26,720 nucleotides of DNA from Bacillota bacterium (GTDB lineage Bacteria > Bacillota_E > Symbiobacteriia > Symbiobacteriales > Symbiobacteriaceae): assembly GCA_003242675.1 (NCBI GenBank), contig QGVE01000019.1, positions 1 through 26,720 of the forward strand, read 5' to 3'. Of the stretch, positions 1 through 8,190 are shown piece by piece. The notes beneath the pieces were generated by a model, which was given only the letters and a program-made list of their open reading frames with translations, had not been told where the DNA came from and did not search any database. Positions within the stretch are counted from its first letter, which is position 1; every line of letters begins with the position of its first letter. Position numbers and translations under genes: made by a program.

Positions 1-194
1 CCCACAAGATCCGCCACGCGTTCGCGACGCACCTGCTCAACCCAGGGGCCGACCTGCGCGCGGTCCAGGAGATGCTCGGCCACGCCGACATCTCCACGAC
101 CCAGATCTACACCCACGTGACCACCCGGCGGCTGCGGAGCGAGTACCTGCGTGCGCACCCCCGCCAGCGGCGGGCGCCGCCGCCGGAGGAATGA
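1..194 (+). CDS. xerC: Tyrosine site-specific recombinase XerC/XerD, C-terminal end (partial)
   Basis: Only the last 63 codons are present, read from base 3 to the TGA at 192-194. The fragment holds the C-terminal half of the catalytic domain of a phage-integrase-type recombinase: the [12 protein letters not shown] motif (HxxR box), the LGHADISTT box and the IYTHV motif that carries the tyrosine nucleophile. These enzymes resolve chromosome dimers by strand exchange at dif sites. The position just upstream of codY matches Bacillus codV (xerC). In Bacillus, hslV and hslU lie between the two genes, but here they are absent. XerC rather than XerD is inferred from context alone, since the motifs are shared. 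The C-terminal tail is Arg/Pro-rich. Confidence 0.88.
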   Translation, partial: HKIRHAFATHLLNPGADLRAVQEMLGHADISTTQIYTHVTTRRLRSEYLRAHPRQRRAPPPEE

Positions 195-278
195 ATCGGT
201 GCTTCCCTTGGGCTAATCGGTCCTCACCGGCCGATCCGCCCGGTTCTATTTGTTGCGACATTCTCAGCGTGGAGGCGA

Positions 279-306
279 TTGAAACAGCGGAGCAGATGGG
301 TATTAT
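279..306 (+). promoter_or_regulatory. Likely sigma-A promoter of codY
   Basis: TTGAAA at 279-284 and TATTAT at 301-306 are separated by 16 bases, close to the sigma-A consensus. The site lies in the 248-base gap between the recombinase and codY, about 137 bases upstream of the codY ATG, which leaves a moderately long untranslated leader. The local sequence is clearly richer in A and T than its surroundings. No convincing CodY operator (AATTTTCWGAAAATT) was seen in the gap. Nothing else was recognised in 195-442. Confidence 0.55.
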
Positions 307-442
307 GAGCAAAGAGCCTGAGTAATGGGCGAATCAGCGTACGCTCAGGGGAGGGCCGCCGCTGCGGCCGCGGGGGATGGCCAGGGCCGCAGCGCACCGC
401 TCATCACATACGAAAGAGAGACTGAAATGGAGGCAGATTTCC

Positions 443-1201
443 ATGAAGACGTTGCTGGAGAAGACCCGTAGGATCAATCGCCTGCTTCAGAAGAGCGCAG
501 GTACCCAGGTGAACTTCAACGAGTTGGCCAGTGTCCTGGCCGACCTGATCGGTGCCGATGTGTACGTCGCCTCCCGCAAGGGGAAGATTCTCGGCCTCGG
601 GCTGACCGCCGGTGACGCCGAAGCCTATCAGAACCTCACCTTCACCGAGGAGTACAACAGCTCTTTGATGAAGGTGGACGACACCACGGCCAACACCGAG
701 CAGAGCGAGCTGACCGTCCTGCAGGAAGGCAAGGAGATCCAGATGCGGGGCGGCCGGGTGACGATCGTGCCCGTCGCCGGCGGCGGCGAGCGGCTCGGCA
801 CGCTGGTGCTCGTGAGCAGCAAGGAGCTGACGGACGAGGACCTGATCCTCGGCGAGCTGGCCGCCACGGTCGCCGGCGTGGAGATCCTGCGGGCCCATGC
901 CGTCGAGCTGGAGGAGGAGGCCCGCAAGAAGGCCGCCGTGCAGATCGCCCTCTCGACGCTCTCCTACTCCGAGCTGGAGGCGGTCCAGCACATCTTCGAC
1001 GAGCTGGAGGGCAACGAGGGGCTGCTGGTGGCCTCCAAGATCGCGGACCGCGTCGGCATCACCCGCTCGGTCATCGTCAACGCCCTGCGGAAGTTCGAGT
1101 CGGCCGGCGTGATCGAGTCCCGGTCGCTGGGCATGAAGGGCACGCACATCAAGGTGCTGAACGACCGGCTCATCGAGGAGCTGCGCAAGCTCCGGAGCTA
1201 A
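443..1201 (+). CDS. codY: GTP-sensing global transcriptional repressor CodY
   Basis: CodY is a dimeric regulator that senses GTP and branched-chain amino acids and represses nutrient-limitation genes in Firmicutes. The 252-residue protein is close to the usual 259. The N-terminal GAF-type effector domain starts [16 protein letters not shown] and carries [19 protein letters not shown]. The C-terminal winged-helix domain from about residue 197 has the near-invariant segments [19 protein letters not shown] and [15 protein letters not shown]. The ATG at 443 was chosen because the protein then aligns with the family N-terminus and is preceded by TGGAGG at 428-433. An upstream in-frame ATG at 377 would add 22 atypical residues. 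The gene has its own upstream promoter and a strong terminator behind it, so it is probably monocistronic. Confidence 0.97.
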   Translation: MKTLLEKTRRINRLLQKSAGTQVNFNELASVLADLIGADVYVASRKGKILGLGLTAGDAEAYQNLTFTEEYNSSLMKVDDTTANTEQSELTVLQEGKEIQMRGGRVTIVPVAGGGERLGTLVLVSSKELTDEDLILGELAATVAGVEILRAHAVELEEEARKKAAVQIALSTLSYSELEAVQHIFDELEGNEGLLVASKIADRVGITRSVIVNALRKFESAGVIESRSLGMKGTHIKVLNDRLIEELRKLRS

Positions 1202-1236
1202 AGATGCAAAAGGCGCCGGACAGGCGCGGCATGAAG

Positions 1237-1264
1237 CCCCACGCGCAGGGCGCGTGGGGTTTTT
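1237..1264 (+). terminator. Rho-independent terminator of codY
   Basis: The arms CCCCACGCGC (1237-1246) and GCGCGTGGGG (1250-1259) pair perfectly over 10 bases around an AGG loop and are followed by five T residues at 1260-1264. This is the clearest intrinsic terminator in the window. It separates codY from the flagellar-associated genes. Confidence 0.92.
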
Positions 1265-1326
1265 CGCTCCCCTGAAGGTTCAGGAGGGAAAAACAGGGTC
1301 GAGGAAGAACTTTTACGCATCTACCG

Positions 1327-1336
1327 GTGTATACAC
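1327..1336. promoter_or_regulatory. Palindrome upstream of flbD, possible operator or -10 region
   Basis: GTGTATACAC is a perfect 10-base palindrome lying 34 bases before the flbD start, in an AT-richer pocket (1310-1345). TATACA within it could act as a -10 element, but no good -35 element is seen at 16-18 bases. No SigD-type promoter (TAAA-N15-GCCGATAT) was found. Its role as an operator is only an inference. Confidence 0.3.
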
Positions 1337-1370
1337 AGAACCGTCTGACAGGGACAAAGGAGGAGGCGGC

Positions 1371-1589
1371 GTGATCAAGCTGCGGCGGTTCAAGGGCGGG
1401 GAGTTCGTCGTCAACGCGGACCTGATCGAGACCGTCGAGGCGACCCCCGACACGGTCGTGACCCTGACCACCGGCCACAAGTTCATCGTCGAGGAGAGCG
1501 TGGACGAGATCATCGGAAAGGTGGTCGAGTTCAAGCGCGCTTGTCACACGCCGCTCTTGGGCGACCGCGAACCGCGGGACCCGGCGTAG
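1371..1589 (+). CDS. flbD: FlbD/SwrD-family flagellar protein
   Basis: The 72-residue product matches the small FlbD family (SwrD/YlzI in Bacillus subtilis), which sits in flagellar operons and is linked to flagellar motor power. Conserved features are the start MIKLRRFKGGEFVVNADLI, then ETVEATPDTVVTLTTGHKF, then VVEFKR near residue 56. The last 14 or so residues (CHTPLLGDREPRDPA) are an unconserved extension. The start is GTG at 1371, with AAGGAGGAGG at 1357-1366. It heads a tight run with the PilZ and FapA-like genes. The usual neighbours flgE, motA and motB are not here, so it looks detached from its normal operon. The family call is confident; the function in this organism is inferred. 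Confidence 0.85.
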   Translation: MIKLRRFKGGEFVVNADLIETVEATPDTVVTLTTGHKFIVEESVDEIIGKVVEFKRACHTPLLGDREPRDPA

Positions 1590-1607
1590 CCGAGGAGGGC
1601 AGGGCCG

Positions 1608-2276
1608 TTGCGACTTCCGACGCTCAACCAGCACCTGACGATCTACATCCCGAACGGCGCATGGAAAGGGCGCTACGCCAGCTACCTGGAGGCGCTGGAG
1701 GATTCGACCATCCGGGTGGCCCATCCCATGTACGGCTCCGCGCTGATTCCCGTGATGCCCGGTGACGAGATCATGGTGGAATACGTGTATCAGGGCCAGC
1801 GTGTCAGCTTTCCGGCACGGGTGCTGGGGCGCACCCAGGAAGACACGCCCGCCCTGGTGCTCACGCGGCCGGCGTCCGGCGACATCCGCCGTCAGCAGCT
1901 GCGCAGCTTCGTCCGGCTGGACGTGAGCCTTCCTATAGAGTATGCCGTCAGCGGACAGAAGTCCGAGGGGGAGCAGGCCCAACTCCTCCCGGGCCGCACC
2001 GTCGACATCAGCGGGGGCGGTGCGTTGATCGTCACCCGGGAGCCCTATGCGCCGGGCACGCGGTTGGACCTCTTGCTCCACCTGCCGGACCGGGTCATTC
2101 CGGCCGAGGCGGAGGTGGTGCGCCAGCATCCCGTCCCTGTGGTTCCGGGATCCGGTGAAACCGCGGAACCGAGGCTGGGGGTTCGCTTTACGCAGATCGA
2201 GGAGCGCGACCGCGAGCACATCATCCGGTTTATCTTCACGGAGTACAGGAAGCGGCGACAGAAGGGATTGGTGTGA
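1608..2276 (+). CDS. PilZ-domain cyclic-di-GMP receptor, YcgR/YpfA-like
   Basis: The 222-residue protein has the two-domain layout of YcgR/YpfA flagellar brake proteins. An N-terminal YcgR-like beta domain spans about residues 5-90. A C-terminal PilZ domain runs from about residue 95 to 215. Both c-di-GMP-binding motifs are intact: RxxxR as RSFVR (residues 99-103) and DxSxxG as DISGGG (133-138). Such proteins bind c-di-GMP and slow or modulate the flagellar motor. The start is a TTG at 1608 with GAGGAGGG eight bases before it, and no better start is seen. It follows flbD by 18 bases and precedes the FapA-like gene by 16, so it is co-transcribed with both. Confidence 0.85.
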   Translation: MRLPTLNQHLTIYIPNGAWKGRYASYLEALEDSTIRVAHPMYGSALIPVMPGDEIMVEYVYQGQRVSFPARVLGRTQEDTPALVLTRPASGDIRRQQLRSFVRLDVSLPIEYAVSGQKSEGEQAQLLPGRTVDISGGGALIVTREPYAPGTRLDLLLHLPDRVIPAEAEVVRQHPVPVVPGSGETAEPRLGVRFTQIEERDREHIIRFIFTEYRKRRQKGLV

Positions 2277-2292
2277 CTGAGGTGGAGGCGGC

Positions 2293-3729
2293 GTGAGGGA
2301 ACCGAAGGAGGGGCGGCTTGACGCCGGGCGGCCGGCGCCGCGCGACGCCGAGCTGGAGCTGTGGGTGTCTCCCGACAACCTGTCGGTGGTGGCGAAGGTC
2401 GTGCCGCCCGAGCCCGGCGGCAGGAACCTCACGAAGGAGCAGGTTCTGGCGGAGCTGGCACGGCGCAGGATTGTGTACGGCATCGACCACGAGGCCATCG
2501 AGCGCCTGGTGGAGTTGCTGGAAAAGGGGTTCCGCCCGGGCGACGAGGGCGTGGTCGTCGCGCGGGGCCGCCCGCCGGTCGACGGCGAGGACGCGGTGAT
2601 CGTCTACCACCCCCTGCTCCAGGCGCCCGGCGGGTGCCCCCGCATCACCGAGGACGGCCGGGCCGACTTCTTCGACCTGAACCTGGTGCACAACGTCGAA
2701 AAGGATACGGTGCTGGCGACGAAGCGGCCCCCGACCAGCGGAGAGCCGGGCACGGACGTGTACGGCCGGACCGTCCGGCCCCGGGCCGGCCGCGACGTGC
2801 GCCTGCGGGCCGGCCCCGGCACGCGCCTTTCGCCGGACGGGATGTCGGTGATCGCCGCGCGGGAGGGCCATGCCGCCCTTTCCCCCGGCGGTGAGGTCAC
2901 GGTCTCCCCCGTCTTCGTCGTGCCGGGCGATGTGGGCTACGGCACCGGCAACATCGACTTCGTGGGCACGGTGGTCGTCCGCGGCGACGTGATGGCGGGC
3001 TTCACCGTGAAGGCGGCGCAGAACGTCGAGGTGCACGGCGGGATCATGGGCGGCAGCGTGGAGGCCGGCGGCGACGTGGTGGTGCTGTACGGCATCGTCG
3101 GCGGCGGCCGCGGCCGGGTGAAGGCCGGCGGGAGCGTGCGCTGCCGGTTCATCGAGTCGGCCGAGGTGGAGGCCGGCGGCGACGTCCTGGTGTCGGACGG
3201 CATCCTGAACTCCCAGGTGTCGGGCGACAGCGTGAAGGTTACCGGGGGCAGGGGGTCCATCGTCGGGGGCCGCATCCGCGCCCGCCGGGAGATCAGCGCC
3301 CGGAACCTCGGCTCGCCCATGGGCGTGGCCACGGAACTGCAGGTGGGCGTGCCTCCGGCGGTCCGCGCCGAGCTGGACCGGATCCGGGAGCAGCTGGCCC
3401 AGGTGGAGGACCGCTTCGGTGAGGCGACCCGCACCGCGGGCTACCTCACCGCAGCGGGGGCCGGCGCCGGGGCGCGGCTCAGCAGGGAGTTTGCCGAAAA
3501 GACGCTGCGGCTCACCGCGACGGAGCGCCAGCAGCTGGCCGCGCGCCAGGCAGAGCTGGAGGCGAAGCTGGACCCGGAGCCCGGCGCCTGCGTGAAGGGC
3601 TACGACGCGGTGCACCCGGGAGTGCGGATCACCATCGGCAGGGAGCGGCACGTGGTGGTGGATGAGTCGACCAACAGCTGCTTCGTTCTCGGCGAGGACG
3701 GCGAGATCACCCTGATCCCGGCCTGGTAG
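2293..3729 (+). CDS. FapA-family (DUF342) polymer-forming protein
   Basis: The 478-residue protein belongs to the FapA/DUF342 family. An N-terminal domain covers about residues 15-190. A central region from about 190 to 345 is rich in Gly and Val at short intervals (GDVMAGFTVKAAQNVEVHGG, VEAGGDVVVLYGIVGGG), as expected for a right-handed parallel beta-helix. A coiled-coil-like stretch around 355-430 (LDRIREQLAQVEDR, ERQQLAARQAELEAKL) precedes a small beta C-terminal domain. In many clostridia this gene lies near the end of the flagellar operon, just before rpsB, as here. Its biochemical role is not established; cell-surface or flagella-linked scaffolding is an inference. The start GTG 2293 follows GAGGTGGAGG closely. 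The gene is unrelated to FapA the fatty-acid regulator. Confidence 0.8.
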   Translation: MREPKEGRLDAGRPAPRDAELELWVSPDNLSVVAKVVPPEPGGRNLTKEQVLAELARRRIVYGIDHEAIERLVELLEKGFRPGDEGVVVARGRPPVDGEDAVIVYHPLLQAPGGCPRITEDGRADFFDLNLVHNVEKDTVLATKRPPTSGEPGTDVYGRTVRPRAGRDVRLRAGPGTRLSPDGMSVIAAREGHAALSPGGEVTVSPVFVVPGDVGYGTGNIDFVGTVVVRGDVMAGFTVKAAQNVEVHGGIMGGSVEAGGDVVVLYGIVGGGRGRVKAGGSVRCRFIESAEVEAGGDVLVSDGILNSQVSGDSVKVTGGRGSIVGGRIRARREISARNLGSPMGVATELQVGVPPAVRAELDRIREQLAQVEDRFGEATRTAGYLTAAGAGAGARLSREFAEKTLRLTATERQQLAARQAELEAKLDPEPGACVKGYDAVHPGVRITIGRERHVVVDESTNSCFVLGEDGEITLIPAW

Positions 3730-3780
3730 TCGGGCGGCCGGCCCCGGCGAAGCGGCGACGGCGTCGGGAGGTGTCTGACG

Positions 3781-4104
3781 ATGGCGGTGAGGCCCATCGA
3801 TTCGCTGACCATGCTGCCGCGCCTTCAGGAGGCGGGGCGTGCGGTTCACCAGAACGAGCAGTTCCCGTACGCCTTCCAGCAGGTCCTCGGGGCGCAGATG
3901 CAGCAGGAAGGTGAGCGCAGCCGGAAGCAGGTCCGGCGGCGCACCGGGGCGGAGCAGCCGGTGATCACCCCGGACCGGCAGGGTTCCGGTGGCCAGGCCG
4001 CACAGACGCCCGCCGGGGAGGGCAGGGGCCGCCGCCAGCGGGGGGCGTTCCCCGAGCCGGCTGAGCCGCGCCCGGGCGCCGGCAGGCTGGATGTGAAGGT
4101 CTGA
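3781..4104 (+). CDS. Small conserved protein of clostridial flagellar-operon ends, function unknown
   Basis: The 107-residue protein is mostly hydrophilic and low in complexity. It begins MAVRPIDSLTMLPRLQEAGR, has a Gln-rich segment (residues 24-42), a long basic, Gly/Pro/Arg-rich disordered middle, and ends in GRLDVKV. From family memory, small proteins between the DUF342 gene and rpsB in clostridia share this pattern: a start resembling (A/P)(V/I)RP(I/V)D, a Gln-rich centre and an end resembling (I/L)D(I/V)(K/R)(I/V/L). No enzymatic motif or membrane segment is present. A GGGAGGTG-type ribosome binding site lies just before the ATG. It is probably the last gene of the flbD run, since a hairpin follows directly. 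The assignment rests on the short termini and on position. Confidence 0.6.
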   Translation: MAVRPIDSLTMLPRLQEAGRAVHQNEQFPYAFQQVLGAQMQQEGERSRKQVRRRTGAEQPVITPDRQGSGGQAAQTPAGEGRGRRQRGAFPEPAEPRPGAGRLDVKV

Positions 4105-4118
4105 CGGGCATGGCCGGC

Positions 4119-4155
4119 GGGCCCCGGTGCCCCCCTGCGGGCGACCGGGGCCCTT
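4119..4155 (+). terminator. Perfect hairpin after the flagellar-associated run, weak terminator
   Basis: GGGCCCCGGT (4119-4128) pairs with ACCGGGGCCC (4144-4153) around a 15-base loop. Only two T residues follow, so it is a poor classical terminator. It may act as a transcript end-stabilising structure or a factor-dependent stop. Confidence 0.45.
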
Positions 4156-4251
4156 CCCGCGCCCGGACGCAGGCGGCCCCCCGGACGTGAACCCGTGCCC
4201 GGCACCGTCCGTTTTCTATGGTTGAGACGGCAGACAGCGGGAGGGATGCCG

Positions 4252-4482
4252 GTGACCCGGTGGCTGACAGAGGGGGAGCTCCTCCGGCAGTCGGGCCTGA
4301 GCCCGGCCGAGCTGCGCTGGTTCCGGGACCGGTTTGCGGCGCAGATGGCCGTTCTCACCCGGCGCGGGCCGGAAGGAGAGCCCCGCTACGCGCACGACGC
4401 GGTGGCCCTGCTGCGCAGCCTGGCGGCCATGACGGCCCGGGGCGCGACGCCGGAGCAGATCAAGGCCTGGTACGGCCTCTGA
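4252..4482 (+). CDS. MerR-like minimal DNA-binding protein
   Basis: The 76-residue product resembles the winged-helix DNA-binding domain of MerR regulators standing alone. It has TEGELLRQSGLSPAELRWFRD (helix-turn-helix), then PRYAHDAVALLRSLAAM (wing and helix), and ends GATPEQIKAWYGL, like the MerR GxSLxEIK helix. No effector-binding domain, Cys ligands or coiled coil follow. GTG at 4252 is preferred because GGGAGGG at 4239-4245 is correctly spaced for it. The in-frame ATG at 4246 lies too close, and the ATG at 4195 lacks a site. It occupies the position of swrB/ylxL in Bacillus but shows no similarity to it. The target is unknown; the rpsB promoter starts only 12 bases beyond its stop. Confidence 0.6.
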   Translation: MTRWLTEGELLRQSGLSPAELRWFRDRFAAQMAVLTRRGPEGEPRYAHDAVALLRSLAAMTARGATPEQIKAWYGL

Positions 4483-4494
4483 TGCGAAAACCCT

Positions 4495-4523
4495 TTGCCA
4501 ATGCCCCCTGTATGTGCTAAGAT
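4495..4523 (+). promoter_or_regulatory. Strong sigma-A promoter of the rpsB operon
   Basis: TTGCCA (4495-4500) and TAAGAT (4518-4523) are separated by exactly 17 bases, and the -10 is extended by TGC at 4515-4517. Transcription would start near 4530, giving a leader of about 110 bases before rpsB. Confidence 0.75.
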
Positions 4524-4529
4524 ATCGTG

Positions 4530-4640
4530 CGGTGTGTGACTACACACGTCCGCAGACGGCGGCGGGGATGCTGCCGCAGGCAGCCCCGGCGCGGGATGAG
4601 GCGGGCGGAGGTCGAAAATCGTCGGAGGTGAGTGTTTCCG
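4530..4640 (+). promoter_or_regulatory. Structured 5' leader of rpsB
   Basis: Just after the expected start, GTGTGTGACTACACAC (4532-4547) forms a six-pair hairpin with a GACT loop. A GC-rich stretch with self-complementary blocks (GGGGATGCTGCCGCAGGCAGCCCC region, about 4564-4587) follows, then the ribosome binding site GGAGGTGA at 4624-4631. S2 leaders in other bacteria serve autoregulation by S2. That role is an inference here, and no match to a known leader family could be tested. Confidence 0.4.
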
Positions 4641-5438
4641 GTGTCTGTGATCTCCATGAAGCAGCTCCTCGAGGCGGGCGTCCACTTCGGGCATCAGACC
4701 CGGCGGTGGAACCCGAAGATGAAGGAGTACATCTTCACCGAACGGAATGGCATCTACATCATCGATCTCCAGAAGACGGTGCGCATGGTCGAGGTCGCGT
4801 ACAACGCCGTGCGGCAGATGGCCGCGGACGGCGGGACGATCCTCTTCATCGGCACCAAGAAGCAGGCGCAGGACGCGGTGCGGGAAGAGGCCGAGCGCTG
4901 CGGCATGCCCTACGTCAACCAGCGCTGGCTGGGCGGCATGCTGACCAACTTTGAGACGATCAAGAAGCGCATCAACCGGCTCCTCGAGCTGGAGGAGATC
5001 GAGAACACGGAGTACTGGAACAAGCTGACCAAGAAGGAGCAGGCGCAGCTCCTGCACGAGAAGGAGAAGCTGGAGAAGAACCTGGGCGGCATCAAGAACA
5101 TGAAGCGGCTGCCCGACATGGCGTTCGTGATCGACCCGCGCCGGGAGCGCATCGCCGTCTCCGAACTGCGGAAGCTCCGCATCCCGATCGTCGCCATCGT
5201 GGACACCAACTGCGACCCGGACGAGATCGACTACGTCATCCCGGGCAATGACGACGCCATCCGCGCGGTGAAGCTGCTGACCAGCAAGATCGCAGACGCC
5301 GTGATTGAGGGCCGCCAGGGCGTGGATACCTCCGCCGTGGTGGAGGAGGAAGACGAGGAGGCGGTCGAGGAGGTCGTCGAGGCGGCCGATTCCGCCGAGG
5401 ACTACGAGGCCGACCTGATCGAGGAAGAGGCGGAGTAA
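4641..5438 (+). CDS. rpsB: 30S ribosomal protein S2
   Basis: S2 binds 16S rRNA at the head-body junction of the small subunit and is needed for S1 binding. The sequence is strongly conserved: [84 protein letters not shown] and [10 protein letters not shown]. The GTG start at 4641 is nine bases after GGAGGTGA and gives the family N-terminus. An in-frame GTG at 4632 is too close to that site. The 265-residue protein is longer than Bacillus S2 (246) because of an acidic tail from about residue 228, made largely of Glu, Asp and Val. It heads the rpsB-tsf-pyrH-frr group. Confidence 0.97.
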   Translation: MSVISMKQLLEAGVHFGHQTRRWNPKMKEYIFTERNGIYIIDLQKTVRMVEVAYNAVRQMAADGGTILFIGTKKQAQDAVREEAERCGMPYVNQRWLGGMLTNFETIKKRINRLLELEEIENTEYWNKLTKKEQAQLLHEKEKLEKNLGGIKNMKRLPDMAFVIDPRRERIAVSELRKLRIPIVAIVDTNCDPDEIDYVIPGNDDAIRAVKLLTSKIADAVIEGRQGVDTSAVVEEEDEEAVEEVVEAADSAEDYEADLIEEEAE

Positions 5439-5584
5439 CGGAGAGGAGCATGAGCGGGGCGGACTCGAGGAAGCCTATCCCACGGCGCTGGGCGCCGGGA
5501 TTGACGCCTCGGTGCCCCGCTCTTCCTGCGGTAGGGGCTCCCGGGCACGGCTTCCCAACCTAACCCACAGGAGGTAGTTTGGAC

Positions 5585-6499
5585 ATGGCCGAGATTACCG
5601 CGAAGATGGTGGCAGAGCTGCGCGCCCGCACCGGCGCCGGCATGATGGACTGCAAGCAGGCCTTGATCGAGACCGGGGGCGACTTCGACAAGGCCGTGGA
5701 CTGGCTGCGGGAGAAGGGCAAGGCCACGGCGGCCAAGAAGGCCGGCCGGGTGGCCGCCGAAGGGCGGGTCCACGCGATGGTGGAGGACGGGGCTCGCCAC
5801 GGCGTGCTGGTGGAGATCAACTGTGAGACTGACTTCGTGGCCCGGGGCGAACCCTTTATCGACCTGTGCAACCACGTGGCGCGGGTGATCCTGCAGACCC
5901 GGCCCGCCTCGCTGGAGGCGCTGCAGGAGGCCGTGGGCGACACGGTCAAGGAGGCCGTGGCGAAGATCGGCGAGAACATCCAGGTGCGCCGGTTCGAGCG
6001 GTATGAGGTGGAGGGCGCCGGCCGGGTCCACGCCTACATCCACGGCGAAGGCCGGGTCGGCGTGCTGATCGAGCTGGCCACGGCGACGCCCGAGCTGGCG
6101 GCCCATCCCGAGGTGGAGGCGCTGTGCCACGAGCTGGCCCTGCAGATCGCCTCGATGCGGGCCAAGTACATCCGGCGCGAGGACGTCCCGGCCGAGGTGA
6201 TTGAGCACGAGAAGGAGATCCTGAAGGCGCAGGCCATCAACGAGGGCAAGAAGCCCGAGATCGCCGAGAAGATGGTGGCCGGCCGCATTCAGAAGTTCTT
6301 CCAGGAGGTCTGCCTGCTCGAGCAGGAGTGGGTCAAGGACTCCAAGAAGACGGTCGGCGACCTGGTGAAGGAGGTTGCCGGGAAGGTCGGCGGCGAGATC
6401 TCGGTCAAGCGCTTCGTCCGCTACGAGAAGGGCGAGGGCATCGAGAAGCGGAAGGACGACTTCGGCGAAGAGGTCATGCGGCAGGCCGGTTTGAAGTAA
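5585..6499 (+). CDS. tsf: Elongation factor Ts
   Basis: EF-Ts is the nucleotide-exchange factor that regenerates EF-Tu-GTP. The 304-residue protein has the N-terminal UBA-like domain ([19 protein letters not shown]), the core signature [11 protein letters not shown] around residue 80, and the C-terminal core motifs [12 protein letters not shown] and [11 protein letters not shown]. The start ATG at 5585 is nine bases from AGGAGGT (5569-5575); the alternative TTG at 5579 is too close. It lies 146 bases behind rpsB. That gap can fold into several GC-rich hairpins, for instance GTGCCC (5512-5517) with GGGCAC (5543-5548), which may allow separate control of EF-Ts levels. Confidence 0.97.
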   Translation: MAEITAKMVAELRARTGAGMMDCKQALIETGGDFDKAVDWLREKGKATAAKKAGRVAAEGRVHAMVEDGARHGVLVEINCETDFVARGEPFIDLCNHVARVILQTRPASLEALQEAVGDTVKEAVAKIGENIQVRRFERYEVEGAGRVHAYIHGEGRVGVLIELATATPELAAHPEVEALCHELALQIASMRAKYIRREDVPAEVIEHEKEILKAQAINEGKKPEIAEKMVAGRIQKFFQEVCLLEQEWVKDSKKTVGDLVKEVAGKVGGEISVKRFVRYEKGEGIEKRKDDFGEEVMRQAGLK

Positions 6500-6505
6500 G
6501 CATGA

Positions 6506-7381
<876 letters not shown>

Positions 7382-7384
7382 CCA

Positions 7385-7942
7385 GTGACCAAGGAAATCA
7401 TCAAGGATGCAGAGGAGCGAATGAAGAAAGCGGTCGAGGTGTTTCGACAGGAGCTGGCCGGCATGCGCGCGAACCGGGCTACGCCTGCGCTGCTGGACAA
7501 GGTGCGCGTGGAGGCCTACGGCTCGCTCGTTCCGGTGAACAACGTCGCGACGATCGAGGTAGCTGACCCCCGAACGCTGGTGATCAAGCCCTGGGACCGC
7601 TCCCTGATCAAGGCGATCGAGCGGGCGATCAACTCTTCCGACCTGGGCCTGACCCCGACGAACGACGGGCAGGTGATCCGCCTGAACATCCCGCCGATGA
7701 CCGAGGAGCGCCGCCGCGAGATGGTGAAGGTGGTCGCCAAGCGGACCGAGGAGCAGCGGGTGGCGATCCGCAACATCCGTCGGGACGCCAACGAGCAGAT
7801 CAAGAAGATGGAGAAGGACAAGGCGATCTCCGAGGACGAGTCCAAGCGGGCCCAGGACGAGATCCAGAAGCTGACGGATAAGTACATCAAAGAGGTCGAC
7901 CAGATCATGGCCGCCAAAGAGAAGGAGATCATGGAGGTCTAA
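7385..7942 (+). CDS. frr: Ribosome recycling factor
   Basis: RRF, with EF-G, splits post-termination ribosomes. The 185-residue length is exactly typical. Domain I helices contain [20 protein letters not shown] and the C-terminal helices contain [20 protein letters not shown] and [16 protein letters not shown]. Domain II carries [18 protein letters not shown] and [10 protein letters not shown]. The start is GTG at 7385 behind a GGGGGGAG ribosome binding site inside the end of pyrH. A second site inside the end of frr (GGAGGT, 7933-7938) serves the next small gene. Confidence 0.97.
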   Translation: MTKEIIKDAEERMKKAVEVFRQELAGMRANRATPALLDKVRVEAYGSLVPVNNVATIEVADPRTLVIKPWDRSLIKAIERAINSSDLGLTPTNDGQVIRLNIPPMTEERRREMVKVVAKRTEEQRVAIRNIRRDANEQIKKMEKDKAISEDESKRAQDEIQKLTDKYIKEVDQIMAAKEKEIMEV

Positions 7943-7945
7943 GCG

Positions 7946-8185
7946 GTGGACAGCGGTTCATGGCGGTGGGATCTGGTCGGTCTCCGGTGGGAGGAGGCGA
8001 AGGCGATCTTGGAGGAGCGCGGCGTCGCCTACACGTGGTCGGTGACCGCTCCTCCCAACCGTCCGGTCGGGATCGGGGAGCTGCGGGTCGTCGCGCAGCG
8101 GGAGACTCCCACGGGACTCGCCTTGGTGTTGGCCCACCGTGACTACGCGCGCCGTGCAGAGCCGCAGGGGCAGGGAGGTCAGTGA
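7946..8185 (+). CDS. Small PASTA-like protein between frr and uppS
   Basis: The 79-residue protein has one recognisable module: WDLVGLRWEEAKAILEERGV followed by beta-like stretches and ELRVVAQRE, then LALVLAHRDY. The VGL-x-EEA-x-x-x-LE-x-x-G pattern resembles a single PASTA repeat, and small proteins of this shape occur between frr and uppS in some clostridia. It has no signal peptide or membrane segment, so if it is a PASTA fold it is cytoplasmic and not a peptidoglycan sensor of the PknB/PBP type. GTG 7946 is seven bases from GGAGGT at 7933-7938. Its stop overlaps the upstream GTG candidate of uppS, showing operon coupling. Function is unknown. Confidence 0.65.
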   Translation: MDSGSWRWDLVGLRWEEAKAILEERGVAYTWSVTAPPNRPVGIGELRVVAQRETPTGLALVLAHRDYARRAEPQGQGGQ

Positions 8186-8190
8186 GGGGC

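Noticed and set aside
377..442. A 22-residue N-terminal extension of CodY from ATG 377
   Set aside because: It lacks a good ribosome binding site and is unlike any CodY N-terminus; the ATG at 443 has TGGAGG and fits the family.
2236..3849. A 537-codon minus-strand open frame over the FapA-like gene
   Set aside because: His/Arg/Pro-rich composition typical of antisense reading, and the plus strand shows a beta-helix protein with family motifs.
5501..5530. A promoter in the rpsB-tsf gap starting with TTGACG
   Set aside because: No acceptable -10 hexamer lies 16-18 bases downstream.
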